A DNA stretch of 64,000 bases from contig NZ_PZYZ01000011.1 in NCBI RefSeq assembly GCF_003047295.1, positions 1 through 64,000 on the forward strand. The letters are read 5' to 3'. A model generated the notes under the pieces. The model did not search any database. It was not told the origin of the DNA and worked only from the letters and a program-made list of their open reading frames with translations. This DNA comes from Nocardioides sediminis. GTDB lineage: Bacteria > Actinomycetota > Actinomycetes > Propionibacteriales > Nocardioidaceae. Numbering within the stretch: position 1 is the first letter of the stretch; each line of letters opens with the position of its first letter. The position numbers and the translations under genes were made by a program. Of this stretch, positions 24,615 to 32,927 are shown in pieces.

Positions 24615-24653
24615 TGTGACACCGATGCGCACTCGTGACGATCCGGTGTCACA
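24615..24653. promoter_or_regulatory. 10-bp inverted repeat upstream of paaA (candidate operator)
   Basis: TGTGACACCG at 24615-24624 and its exact complement CGGTGTCACA at 24644-24653, separated by 19 bases, lie between paaA and the divergent GNAT gene. Location and symmetry fit an operator for a paa repressor encoded elsewhere, or for both genes. Confidence 0.5.
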
Positions 24654-24730
24654 CCGTGGGTAGTCCGTGCCGTTCCGACCCCCACACCCCTCGGAGCGGG
24701 GTCCGTCCGTCACGGACTACCGTGCGCAGG

Positions 24731-25279
24731 GTGAGCCACTCCCCCTCCGCCGACGTCTCCGTCCGCATCGCCTGGGCCGACGACGCCGAGGCCGTCGCGG
24801 CCGTCCAGGTCCGCGCCTGGCAGGAGATGTACGCCGGGGTGGTGCCCGCCGGGGCGCTGCCCATCGACCCGGCGGCACTCGTCCCCGCCTGGCGCCAGTC
24901 ACTGGCGCGGCCGACCGACGCCCGCCACCGCGTGCTGGTCGCCCTCGAGCGCAACCGGGTGGTCGGCTTCGCGCTCACCGGCCCCGCGGAGGACCCCGAC
25001 TGCGACCCGGTCGCCGACGGTGCGCTGGCCGAGATGACTCTCGACCCCGCCGAGCGGGGCAAGGGCCACGGCTCCCGGCTGCTGCAGGCCGCCGTCGACA
25101 CGCTGGTCGCCGACCGGTTCACCCGGGCGGTCACCTGGCTGCTGGCCAGCGACGACGACCAGCGCCGCTTCCTCACCGAGGCCGGCTGGGCGGCCGACGG
25201 GGCGCATCGCGAGCTCGACCTCGACGGGTCGGGACGGACCACGGTCAAGCAGGTGCGGCTGCACACCGCCATCGGCTAG
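24731..25279 (+). CDS. GNAT family N-acetyltransferase
   Basis: 182 residues from GTG 24731. Standard GNAT layout: VRIAWADDAEAVAAVQVRAW, a long helix ending in YAGVVP, the core strand LAEMTLDPAERGKGHGSRLL with the RGKGHG pyrophosphate-binding loop, and RRFLTEAGWAADG near the end. Likely acetylates a small molecule or a protein N-terminus. Divergent from paaA; not obviously related to it. Confidence 0.85.
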   Translation: MSHSPSADVSVRIAWADDAEAVAAVQVRAWQEMYAGVVPAGALPIDPAALVPAWRQSLARPTDARHRVLVALERNRVVGFALTGPAEDPDCDPVADGALAEMTLDPAERGKGHGSRLLQAAVDTLVADRFTRAVTWLLASDDDQRRFLTEAGWAADGAHRELDLDGSGRTTVKQVRLHTAIG

Positions 25280-25400
25280 CCCCGCACCGTCACCGGCAGT
25301 CCAGTCCACCCGTAGGGGTGGCTTGCTTTCCACCAGCCGCGGCGCATCATGGAGGTCCGGTCCGCGGAGTCCGCGGATCGATCCACCTGGGGGTGCTGCG

Positions 25401-25631
25401 TTGTTCGGTCCGTTGCCCGTGCTGCACAAGATCGTCCTCGTGGCCGGAGCCGTCGCCGTCTGGATCGGCCTCGGCGCCTGGTCCGGCGCCATGCCGCACA
25501 TCCCGGTGACGCTCGGTCCGGGCATCGTGCTCGGCACGGTCGCCGGCGTCGTCACGGCGTACGTCCTCCTGCACGACTTCCACCGTCGCCCGCGGATGTC
25601 CACGGAGTGCGAGCGCCGCCGGCCCCGCTGA
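25401..25631 (+). CDS. Small membrane protein, 76 residues
   Basis: From TTG 25401 the product has two hydrophobic helices (VLHKIVLVAGAVAVWIGLGA and LGPGIVLGTVAGVVTAYVLL), a short Pro-containing loop (WSGAMPHIPVT) and a basic tail (HDFHRRPRM). No family recognised. It lies 24 bases before azlC. The start is uncertain: GGGGGTG upstream is a weak ribosome-binding site. Confidence 0.55.
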   Translation: MFGPLPVLHKIVLVAGAVAVWIGLGAWSGAMPHIPVTLGPGIVLGTVAGVVTAYVLLHDFHRRPRMSTECERRRPR

Positions 25632-25654
25632 CCGGGCTCCCTACGCTGGGACGC

Positions 25655-26347
25655 ATGCCCCACGCGTCCCTGCCACCCGCGCAGCGCCGCACGATCCTCG
25701 GCGAGGGCGTGGCCGTCGGGGTCGCCACCGGCGCCTACGGCATCAGCTTCGGAGCGGTTTCCGTCGCGGCCGGCCTCAGCGTCCTCCAGACCTGCGCACT
25801 GTCGCTACTGGTCTTCACCGGCGCATCCCAGTTCGCCCTGGTCGGGGTCGTCGCGGCGGGCGGGGCCCCGATCAGCGGGGCGTTGACCGCGATCCTGCTG
25901 GGCAGCCGCAACGCCCTCTACGGCCTGCGGATGGCGCACCTGCTCGACTTCCACGGCTGGCGGCGCGCCGCCGCCGCGCACGTCCTCATCGACGAGTCGA
26001 CGGCGATGGCGGTCAACCGGCCGACCACGGCCGAGGCACGGCTGGGCTTCCTGACGACCGGGATCGCGGTCTTCGTCCTGTGGAACCTCGCCACCCTGGC
26101 CGGCGCGCTGGCGGGCACGGCGCTCGGCGACCCGCGCACCTACGGCCTCGACGCGGCGGTGGGCGCGGCCTTCCTGGCGCTGCTGTGGCCGCGGCTGGCC
26201 GACCGGCGGCACCAGGTCGTGGCCGTCCTGGCCGCAGCCGTCGCGCTCGGCCTGGTCCCGCTGACGGCGGCCGGCGTCCCTGTCCTGGCCGCCGCGGGCG
26301 TGGCCCTCCTGGCCGGGCTGCTCACGGGCAGGAGGACGGCGGCCTGA
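25655..26347 (+). CDS. azlC: AzlC family branched-chain amino acid exporter subunit
   Basis: 230 residues with several membrane helices. It has the AzlC signature stretches GAYGISFGAVSVAAGLSV, LLVFTGASQFALVGVVAAGG and LLGSRNALYGLRMA. AzlC with the small AzlD forms a two-component exporter of branched-chain amino acids and related compounds. A TACGCT -10-like element ends seven bases before the ATG, suggesting a leaderless transcript. Its stop overlaps the azlD start (ATGATG context at 26345-26349). Confidence 0.92.
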   Translation: MPHASLPPAQRRTILGEGVAVGVATGAYGISFGAVSVAAGLSVLQTCALSLLVFTGASQFALVGVVAAGGAPISGALTAILLGSRNALYGLRMAHLLDFHGWRRAAAAHVLIDESTAMAVNRPTTAEARLGFLTTGIAVFVLWNLATLAGALAGTALGDPRTYGLDAAVGAAFLALLWPRLADRRHQVVAVLAAAVALGLVPLTAAGVPVLAAAGVALLAGLLTGRRTAA

Positions 26348-26643
26348 TGTGGACAGCGATCCTGGTGGCCGCCCTCGGCTGCTACGCCCTCAAGCTCGCC
26401 GGGCTCTCCCTCCCCCCGCGGGTGCTCGCCCACCCCGTCGTCGCGCGGGTGGCCGACCTCATCCCCGTCGCGCTCCTCGCGGCCCTGGTCGCCGTGCAGG
26501 TGTGGTCGGAGGGCGGGACGCTGACCATGGACGCCAGGACCGCGGGCCTCGGCTTCGCCGTCGTCGCCCTGCTCCTGCGGGCGCCGTTCCTCGTGGTGGT
26601 GGTCGGCGCCGCACTGACCGCGGCGCTGCTGCGCCTCCTCTAG
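26347..26643 (+). CDS. azlD: AzlD family branched-chain amino acid exporter small subunit
   Basis: 98 residues with hydrophobic segments throughout, including ALGCYALKLAGLSLPPRVLA, the AzlD N-terminal pattern. Partner of AzlC. It ends four bases before the convergent IclR stop. Confidence 0.9.
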   Translation: MWTAILVAALGCYALKLAGLSLPPRVLAHPVVARVADLIPVALLAALVAVQVWSEGGTLTMDARTAGLGFAVVALLLRAPFLVVVVGAALTAALLRLL

Positions 26644-26646
26644 CGC

Positions 26647-27414
26647 TCAGGCGATGGTCGCGGCCAGGTCCTGGGCGGCAGAGCGCAGGATCGGCACGGC
26701 CTCGGCCAGCAGCTCGTCGGTCATCCGGGGAGCGGGCCCGGAGATCGACAGCCCCATCTGCACGGCACTGCCCGGGAGGCGTACGGCGAGGCACCGCACA
26801 CCCACCTCCTGCTCCCCCTCGTCGAGGGCGTAGCCGCGCTCACGCACCTCGTCGAGCTGGGCGAGGAACTCCTCGACGTCGGTGATGGTGCTGGAGGTGT
26901 GCCGGGGAAGCCCGGTGCGGGCGAGCAACGCCCGGACCTCGTCCTCGGTCGCCACCGACAGGACCGCCTTGCCCACAGCCGTGCAGTGCGGGTGCACCCG
27001 CCGTCCGACCTCGGTGAACATCCGCATCGAGTGCCTGCCGGGCACCTGCGCGACGTAGGCGACGCGGTCGCCGTCGAGCATGGCCAGGTTGGCGGTCTCG
27101 CCGAGGGCGTCGACCACCCGGGCCAGCACGCGCTCCGTGCCGGCGCCCACCATCGAGGAGGCGGAGGCGCCGAGCGGCACGAGCCGGAAGCCGAGGGCGT
27201 AGCGGCGGTCGGGCGCCTGGCGCATGTAGCCGCGGTCGACGAGCGTGCGCAGCAGCCGGTGGGCCGTCGGCAGGGGGATCCCGGTCAGGGCCGCGATCTC
27301 GCCGATCGTGAGGGTGCCGCCGCGCGCGGCGACGACCTCCAGGACGTCGAGCGCGCGGTGCACCGACTGCACCCCTCCAGGGGTGTCCCCCGACGACTCC
27401 GACCGTGGTGCCAT
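26647..27414 (-). CDS. IclR family transcriptional regulator of the glycolate/glyoxylate operon
   Basis: 255 residues from ATG 27414. The N-terminal winged helix (VQSVHRALDVLEVVAARGGT; LTGIPLPTAHRLLRTLVDRG) is followed by an IclR effector domain with HPHCTAVGKAVLSVATEDEV and GYALDEGEQEVGVRCLAVRL. Divergent from glcB. A near-perfect palindrome at 27502-27516 sits downstream of the glcB promoter, so repression relieved by glyoxylate or a ureide is likely. Compare IclR of the glyoxylate shunt and AllR of allantoin use, same family. The effector is inference. Confidence 0.92.
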   Translation of the reverse strand: MAPRSESSGDTPGGVQSVHRALDVLEVVAARGGTLTIGEIAALTGIPLPTAHRLLRTLVDRGYMRQAPDRRYALGFRLVPLGASASSMVGAGTERVLARVVDALGETANLAMLDGDRVAYVAQVPGRHSMRMFTEVGRRVHPHCTAVGKAVLSVATEDEVRALLARTGLPRHTSSTITDVEEFLAQLDEVRERGYALDEGEQEVGVRCLAVRLPGSAVQMGLSISGPAPRMTDELLAEAVPILRSAAQDLAATIA

Positions 27415-27451
27415 GGAACTCCTCCTCGTGACGCGTCCGGGCCGGTGACGC

Positions 27452-27479
27452 TTGACACACCGGACGCCCACTCCATAGT
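27452..27479 (+). promoter_or_regulatory. Sigma-70-type promoter for the glcB operon
   Basis: A consensus TTGACA -35 (27452-27457) and a CATAGT -10 (27474-27479) separated by 16 bases. Predicted start near 27486, some 75 bases before the glcB ATG. Unusually good -35 for this GC-rich window. Confidence 0.6.
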
Positions 27480-27501
27480 TTCCATTATCGACCACCAATG
27501 T

Positions 27502-27516
27502 TTCCACAATGCGGAA
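27502..27516. promoter_or_regulatory. Candidate IclR operator
   Basis: TTCCACAATGCGGAA, a 15-bp palindrome with six of seven pairs matching, of the TTCC-N7-GGAA type used by IclR relatives. A further TTTCCA lies at about 27479-27484. Both are in the glcB leader, where a bound repressor would block transcription. Confidence 0.6.
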
Positions 27517-27560
27517 TCTCGGAGCAAGGGTCTCTCGGGGTTCCCTCGCAAGGGAGTGGC

Positions 27561-29753
27561 ATGACCGACCGCGTCCAGACCGGCGGCCTCAGCGTCGCCG
27601 CCAGCCTCCACCGCTTCGTCGAGGAGGAGGCCCTGCCCGGCACGGGCCTCGACTCCCAGGCCTTCTGGGAAGGGGCGTCGGCGATCGTGCACGACCTGGC
27701 GCCTCGCAACCGCGAACTCCTCGCGCGCCGCGACGACCTCCAGTCGCGCCTCGACAACTGGCACCGCGAGCACCCCGGCAAGCCCGACCCCGAGACCTAC
27801 GAAGCCTTCCTCCGCGAGATCGGCTACCTGCTCGACGAGCCGGCCGAGGTGGCCGTCACCACCACCGGCGTCGACGACGAGATCGCCACCATCGCCGGTC
27901 CCCAGCTCGTCGTCCCGCTCCTCAACGCGCGGTTCGCGACCAACGCCGTCAACGCCCGGTGGGGCTCGCTCTACGACGCCCTCTACGGCACCGACGTCGT
28001 GCCCCGCGAGGGCGAGCTGGCCCCCGGTGACGGCTACAACAGGGCCCGCGGCGACGAGGTCATCGCCCGCGGCCGGGCGTTCCTGGACGAGCACTTCCCC
28101 CTCGCCTCGGACTCCCACAGCGACGCCACGTCGTACGCCGTGGACGACACGGGGCTGGCCGTGACCGTCAAGGACGACGTCGTGCGGCTCGCCGACCCGG
28201 CGCAGCTCGTCGGCTTCCGCGGCGCCGCCGACTCCCCCGAGGCCGTGCTGCTGGTGCACCACGGCCTGCACGTCGAGATCCAGGTCGACCCGCAGGACGC
28301 GATCGGCTCGACCGACAAGGCCGGGGTCAAGGACCTCCTGCTCGAGTCGGCGGTCTCCACGATCATGGACCTCGAGGACTCCGTGGCCGCGGTCGACGCC
28401 GAGGACAAGGTGCTCGGCTACCGCAACTGGCTGCACCTCAACGAGGGCACCCTCGCCGAGGAGGTCACCAAGGGCGGCAAGACCTTCACCCGGTCGATGA
28501 ACCCCGACCGCACCTACTCCACGACCGCGGGCGAGGACGTCACGCTGCGTGGGCGCTCGCTGCTCTTCATCCGCCAGGTCGGGCACCTGATGACCACCGA
28601 CTCCGTGCTCGACCGGGACGGCCGCGAGGTGCCCGAGGGCATCCTCGACGCGATCATGACCGCCCTCGGCAGCCTCCGGGACGTGCGCGGACAGTCGACG
28701 CTGGCCAACTCCCGCACCGGCTCGATGTACGTCGTGAAGCCCAAGATGCACGGCCCCGACGAGGTGGCCTTCGCGGTCGAGCTGTTCGGCCGCGTCGAGG
28801 AGCTCCTCGGGCTGCCCCACCTGACCATCAAGGTCGGGATCATGGACGAGGAGCGGCGTACGTCGCTCAACCTCAAGGCCTGCATCAACGAGGCCCGCGA
28901 GCGGGTGGTCTTCATCAACACCGGCTTCCTCGACCGCACCGGCGACGAGATCCACACCTCGATGCTGGCCGGCCCCGTCGTGCGCAAGAACGACATGAAG
29001 GGCGAGACCTGGATCAAGGCCTACGAGGACCTCAACGTCGACATCGGGCTCGAGTGCGGCCTGCTCGGACGCGCCCAGATCGGCAAGGGCATGTGGGCGG
29101 CGCCCGACAGCCTCGCCGCCATGTACGACGCCAAGATCGGGCACCCGCAGGCCGGCGCCAGCTGCGCCTGGGTGCCCTCCCCCACGGCGGCCACCGTGCA
29201 CGCCCTGCACTACCACCAGGTCGACGTGCACGCCCGGCAGGAGGAGCTGCGCGAGGGCGGGCGGCGGCGGGACCGCACCGAGCTGCTCCAGGTGCCGCTC
29301 GGCGACCCCGCCGACTGGTCCGAGGAGGACCGGGCGGCCGAGATCGAGAACAACCTGCAGAGCCTCCTGGGGTACGTCGTCCGCTGGGTCGACGCCGGAG
29401 TGGGCTGCTCCAAGGTGCCCGACATCACCGGCGAGCCGCTCATGGAAGACCGGGCCACGTGCCGGATCTCCGCGCAGCACGTCGCCAACTGGCTCCACCA
29501 CGGCGTGGTGACCCGCGAGCAGGTCGACGAGACGCTGCGCCGGATGGCCGCCGTCGTCGACGGGCAGAACGCCGGCGACCCGTCGTACGTCCCCATGGCG
29601 CCGGACTTCGACGGTGACGCGTTCGCCGCCGCCCGCGCCCTGGTGCTCGAGGGGCTCGAGCAGCCCAGCGGCTACACCGAGCCGATCCTGCACCTCCGCC
29701 GTGCCCACCGGAAGACCGCCCTCACGGCGTCCGCAGAGAGGACCCCCGCGTGA
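27561..29753 (+). CDS. glcB: Malate synthase G
   Basis: 730 residues, the G-isoform length, from ATG 27561 behind AAGGGAG. Malate synthase condenses glyoxylate with acetyl-CoA to malate. Characteristic stretches are GVKDLLLESAVSTIMDLEDS, GRSLLFIRQVGHLMT, GSMYVVKPKMHGPDEVAF, LTIKVGIMDEERRTSLNLKA and AGASCAWVPSPTAATVHALH. First gene of a six-gene operon that generates and consumes glyoxylate. Its stop overlaps the glcG GTG. Confidence 0.97.
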   Translation: MTDRVQTGGLSVAASLHRFVEEEALPGTGLDSQAFWEGASAIVHDLAPRNRELLARRDDLQSRLDNWHREHPGKPDPETYEAFLREIGYLLDEPAEVAVTTTGVDDEIATIAGPQLVVPLLNARFATNAVNARWGSLYDALYGTDVVPREGELAPGDGYNRARGDEVIARGRAFLDEHFPLASDSHSDATSYAVDDTGLAVTVKDDVVRLADPAQLVGFRGAADSPEAVLLVHHGLHVEIQVDPQDAIGSTDKAGVKDLLLESAVSTIMDLEDSVAAVDAEDKVLGYRNWLHLNEGTLAEEVTKGGKTFTRSMNPDRTYSTTAGEDVTLRGRSLLFIRQVGHLMTTDSVLDRDGREVPEGILDAIMTALGSLRDVRGQSTLANSRTGSMYVVKPKMHGPDEVAFAVELFGRVEELLGLPHLTIKVGIMDEERRTSLNLKACINEARERVVFINTGFLDRTGDEIHTSMLAGPVVRKNDMKGETWIKAYEDLNVDIGLECGLLGRAQIGKGMWAAPDSLAAMYDAKIGHPQAGASCAWVPSPTAATVHALHYHQVDVHARQEELREGGRRRDRTELLQVPLGDPADWSEEDRAAEIENNLQSLLGYVVRWVDAGVGCSKVPDITGEPLMEDRATCRISAQHVANWLHHGVVTREQVDETLRRMAAVVDGQNAGDPSYVPMAPDFDGDAFAAARALVLEGLEQPSGYTEPILHLRRAHRKTALTASAERTPA

Positions 29754-30181
29754 CCACCCTGGACCTGGAGACCGCCCGCACGATCATCGCCGGGGCGCGT
29801 GCCCACGGGAGCTCGGCGGGCCTCAAGCCGCTGACCGTGGTCGTGCTCGACGCCGGCGGCCACGTCGTCGCCGTCGAGCGTGAGGACGGCTCGTCGATGA
29901 AGCGCTTCGAGATCGGCTTCGGCAAGGCCTACGGCGCCCTCTCCCTCGGGATGGGGTCGCGCTCGATCATGGGGCGCGCCGAGCAGCAGGCCTACTTCGT
30001 CGCGGCCGTCACCTCGGCAGTCGGCGGGACGCTCGTGCCCGTGCCGGGCGGCGTCCTCGTCCGCAACGACGGTGGCGACCTCGTCGGCGCGGTGGGCATC
30101 ACCGGGGACACCTCCGACAACGACGAGGCCGCCGCGGTCGCAGGGATCACCGCTGCCGGGCTCACGCCGCAGGTCGACTGA
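29750..30181 (+). CDS. glcG: GlcG/HbpS family protein
   Basis: 143 residues with the GlcG pattern: LTVVVLDAGGHVVAVEREDG, FGKAYGALSLGMGS, PVPGGVLVRNDGGDLVGAVG and GDTSDNDEAAAVAGI. In E. coli glcG lies in the glc operon but its function is unproven; the related HbpS binds haem. Here it sits between glcB and glcD with a four-base overlap at its start. Cytosolic by sequence. Confidence 0.88.
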   Translation: MTTLDLETARTIIAGARAHGSSAGLKPLTVVVLDAGGHVVAVEREDGSSMKRFEIGFGKAYGALSLGMGSRSIMGRAEQQAYFVAAVTSAVGGTLVPVPGGVLVRNDGGDLVGAVGITGDTSDNDEAAAVAGITAAGLTPQVD

Positions 30182-30186
30182 GGCAC

Positions 30187-31671
30187 ATGATGGCCACACC
30201 ATCTGACAGCGGTGCGCGCGTCGAGGCCGTCGCCGACGTCGCGCGCCGGCTGCTCCCGGACGACTGCGTGATCACCGACCGGACCCGGCTGCGCACCTAC
30301 GAGTGCGACGGGCTCGCGCACTACCGCGTGACGCCCGCCCTGGTGGTCATCCCCCGGGACGCCGCGCAGCTGGCCGGGCTCGTCCGCGCCTGCGCGGAGC
30401 ACGCGGTGCCCTTCGTGGCCCGCGGCTCCGGCACCGGGCTCTCCGGCGGGGCGTTGCCGCACGCCGAGGGCGTGCTGATCGTGACCTCGCAGATGCGCGC
30501 CATCCGCGAGGTACGTCGCGAGGACCAGCGGGCGGTCGTCGAGCCCGGCGTGATCAACCTCGACGTCACCCGCGCCGCGACGCCCCACGGCTACTACTAC
30601 GCGCCCGACCCGTCGAGCCAGCAGATCTGCTCGATCGGCGGCAACGTCGCGGAGAACTCCGGCGGCGCCCACTGCCTCAAGTACGGGTTCACCACCAACC
30701 ACGTGCTCGGCGCCGACTTCGTGACGCCGGACGGCGACGTCGTGACCCTCGGCGGCGCGGCACCCGACTCCCCCGGCTACGACCTGCTGGGCGCGGTGGT
30801 CGGCTCCGAGGGCACCCTGGGCATCGTCACCTCCACCACGGTCCGACTGGTGCGACTGCCGGAGGAGGTGCGCACGATCCTCGTCGGCTTCGGTTCCACC
30901 GACCAGGCGGGTGCGGCCACGTCGGCGATCATCGCGGCCGGCATCGTGCCCGCGGCGATCGAGATGATGGACGCGCTGGCCATCGAGGCCGCCGAGGCGG
31001 CCGTGCACTGCAACTACCCCGACGGCGCCGGTGCCGTGCTCGTCATCGAGCTCGACGGGGCCGCGGTCGAGGTCGAGGAGGAGTACGCCGAGGTCCAGCG
31101 GTTGTGCGACGACCACGGCGCCTTCGAGCAGCGCCTGGCCACCGACCCGGCCGAGCGGGCCCTCATCTGGAAGGGCCGCAAGTCCGCCTTCGCGGCGGTG
31201 GGCCGGATCAGCCCCGACTACATCGTGCAGGACGGGGTCATCCCTCGCACCGCGCTGCCGGAGGTGCTCAGCGCGATCGCCGAGCTCTCCGGCTCCTCGG
31301 GCGTGCGGGTGGCCAACGTGTTCCACGCGGGCGACGGCAACCTCCACCCCCTGGTCCTGTTCGACGACGCGGTCGAGGGCGCGGGCGAGGCGGCCGAGCG
31401 CGTCAGCGGCGCGATCCTCGACCTCTGCATCGAGCACGGCGGCTCGATCACCGGCGAGCACGGCGTCGGCATGGACAAGTCGAAGTACATGCCGCGCATG
31501 TACACCGACGAGGACCTCGACACCATGCAGCTGGTGCGGTGCGCCTTCGACCCCCAGAACATCTCCAACCCCGGCAAGGTGTTCCCCACCCCCCGGCTCT
31601 GCGGGGAGGTGCCCGGACGACACAAGGGCGCGCACCCCCTGCAGCAGGCCGGCCTCGCGGAGGTCTTCTGA
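30187..31671 (+). CDS. glcD: Glycolate oxidase FAD-binding subunit GlcD
   Basis: 494 residues with an FAD-PCMH domain (RGSGTGLSGGALPHAEGVLI; SIGGNVAENSGGAHCLKYG; GSEGTLGIVTSTTVRLV) and a C-terminal FAD-linked oxidase domain ending with GGSITGEHGVGMDKSKYM. Catalytic flavoprotein oxidising glycolate (or D-lactate) to glyoxylate, passing electrons via GlcE and GlcF to quinone. ATG at 30187 with a second ATG at 30190. Coupled to glcE. Confidence 0.95.
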   Translation: MMATPSDSGARVEAVADVARRLLPDDCVITDRTRLRTYECDGLAHYRVTPALVVIPRDAAQLAGLVRACAEHAVPFVARGSGTGLSGGALPHAEGVLIVTSQMRAIREVRREDQRAVVEPGVINLDVTRAATPHGYYYAPDPSSQQICSIGGNVAENSGGAHCLKYGFTTNHVLGADFVTPDGDVVTLGGAAPDSPGYDLLGAVVGSEGTLGIVTSTTVRLVRLPEEVRTILVGFGSTDQAGAATSAIIAAGIVPAAIEMMDALAIEAAEAAVHCNYPDGAGAVLVIELDGAAVEVEEEYAEVQRLCDDHGAFEQRLATDPAERALIWKGRKSAFAAVGRISPDYIVQDGVIPRTALPEVLSAIAELSGSSGVRVANVFHAGDGNLHPLVLFDDAVEGAGEAAERVSGAILDLCIEHGGSITGEHGVGMDKSKYMPRMYTDEDLDTMQLVRCAFDPQNISNPGKVFPTPRLCGEVPGRHKGAHPLQQAGLAEVF

Positions 31672-32927
31672 TGACGACGCACACCCTCGACAGCACCGCG
31701 CGCGAGGCCGTGGCCTCGGCCTGCGCCCACGTCGACGACCCCCAGGAGGCCGACGCCGTCGACGGCGTGCCGTCGGGCCTCGTGGCCCGTCCCGCCGACA
31801 CCGACCAGGTCGCCGAGGTGATGCGGGCCTGCGCCGCGCACGGGCTCTCGGTGGTGCCGCGCGGCCGCGGCACCAAGCTGTCCTGGGGCACGCCTCCCCG
31901 CAGCGTCGACGTGCTGCTCGACCTCTCCGGCCTCGACAAGGTCCTGGACCACGCGGCGGGTGACCTCATCCTGGCCGCCCAGGCCGGTGCGCCGGTCGCC
32001 GACGTGCAGCGGACGGCGGGCGAGGGCGGGCAGCGCCTGGCCCTCGACGAGACCGTCCCCGGGTCGACGGTCGGCGGGGTGCTCGGCGCCAACACCAGCG
32101 GTCCCCGCCGCACCGCCACCGGCACGGCCCGCGACCTGCTGATCGGGATCACGATGGTGCGCGCGGACGGCGTCGTCGCCAAGGCCGGCGGCCGGGTGGT
32201 CAAGAACGTGGCGGGCTACGACCTCGGCAAGCTGCTGATCGGCTCCGGTGGGACCCTCGGCGTGATCACCGACGCCACCTTCCGGCTCCACCCGGTCCCC
32301 GCGGCCCACCGCTGGGTCGTCGTCGCGGTCGACTCCCCCGCCCAGGCCCTCGCCCTCGCGCAGGAGGTCGTGCACTCGCAGGTCGTCCCGGCGGCCGTGG
32401 AGGTCGACTGGGCGCACGGCGCCGGCTCGCTCAGCGTCCTCGTGGAGGGCCGCGCCGACGGCGTCGCCGGCCGGGTCGAGGCGGTCCGTGGCCTGCTCGG
32501 ACCTGCCGCGACCGAGACCGGGGACGAGCCGGCCGACGGTGCGGCGTACCCCTGGGACGTCACGGCCACCGGCGACCGTCGCAGCACCGCGCTCAAGCTG
32601 ACCTGCGTGCTGTCCGGCGTCGCCGACATCCTCGCGGCGGCCGACCGGTCCGGCGTCGCCGTGCGCGGGTCCGCGGGCTCCGGCGTCCTCTACGGCGCGC
32701 TGCCGCCCGACACCCCGGTCGACGACGTGCGCGCGGCGCTCGACCGGCTGCGGCAGGCCTGCGCGAGCAACGGCGGCACCGCCGTCGTCGTCGACGCGCC
32801 CGCCGCCGTCAAGGCGGCCATCGACGTGTGGGGACCCGTCCCCGCGCTCGAGCTGATGCGCCGCGTCAAGGACCAGTTCGATCCCGACCACCGGCTGTCG
32901 CCGGGACGCTTCGTGGGAGGCATCTGA
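31671..32927 (+). CDS. glcE: Glycolate oxidase subunit GlcE
   Basis: 418 residues from ATG 31671, overlapping the glcD stop. A second FAD-PCMH protein with VVPRGRGTKLSWGTPPRSVD, VPGSTVGGVLGANTSGPRR, GRVVKNVAGYDLGKLLIGS and GTLGVITDATFRL, the GlcE pattern. Non-identical partner of GlcD in the heterotrimeric oxidase. Its C-terminus (KDQFDPDHRLSPGRFVGGI) matches the family. Confidence 0.94.
   Translation: MTTHTLDSTAREAVASACAHVDDPQEADAVDGVPSGLVARPADTDQVAEVMRACAAHGLSVVPRGRGTKLSWGTPPRSVDVLLDLSGLDKVLDHAAGDLILAAQAGAPVADVQRTAGEGGQRLALDETVPGSTVGGVLGANTSGPRRTATGTARDLLIGITMVRADGVVAKAGGRVVKNVAGYDLGKLLIGSGGTLGVITDATFRLHPVPAAHRWVVVAVDSPAQALALAQEVVHSQVVPAAVEVDWAHGAGSLSVLVEGRADGVAGRVEAVRGLLGPAATETGDEPADGAAYPWDVTATGDRRSTALKLTCVLSGVADILAAADRSGVAVRGSAGSGVLYGALPPDTPVDDVRAALDRLRQACASNGGTAVVVDAPAAVKAAIDVWGPVPALELMRRVKDQFDPDHRLSPGRFVGGI

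Noticed and set aside
27285..29708. An 807-codon minus-strand frame opposite glcB
   Set aside because: glcB is fully conserved; the antisense frame has no domains and only reflects codon bias. Its end merely runs into the iclR region.
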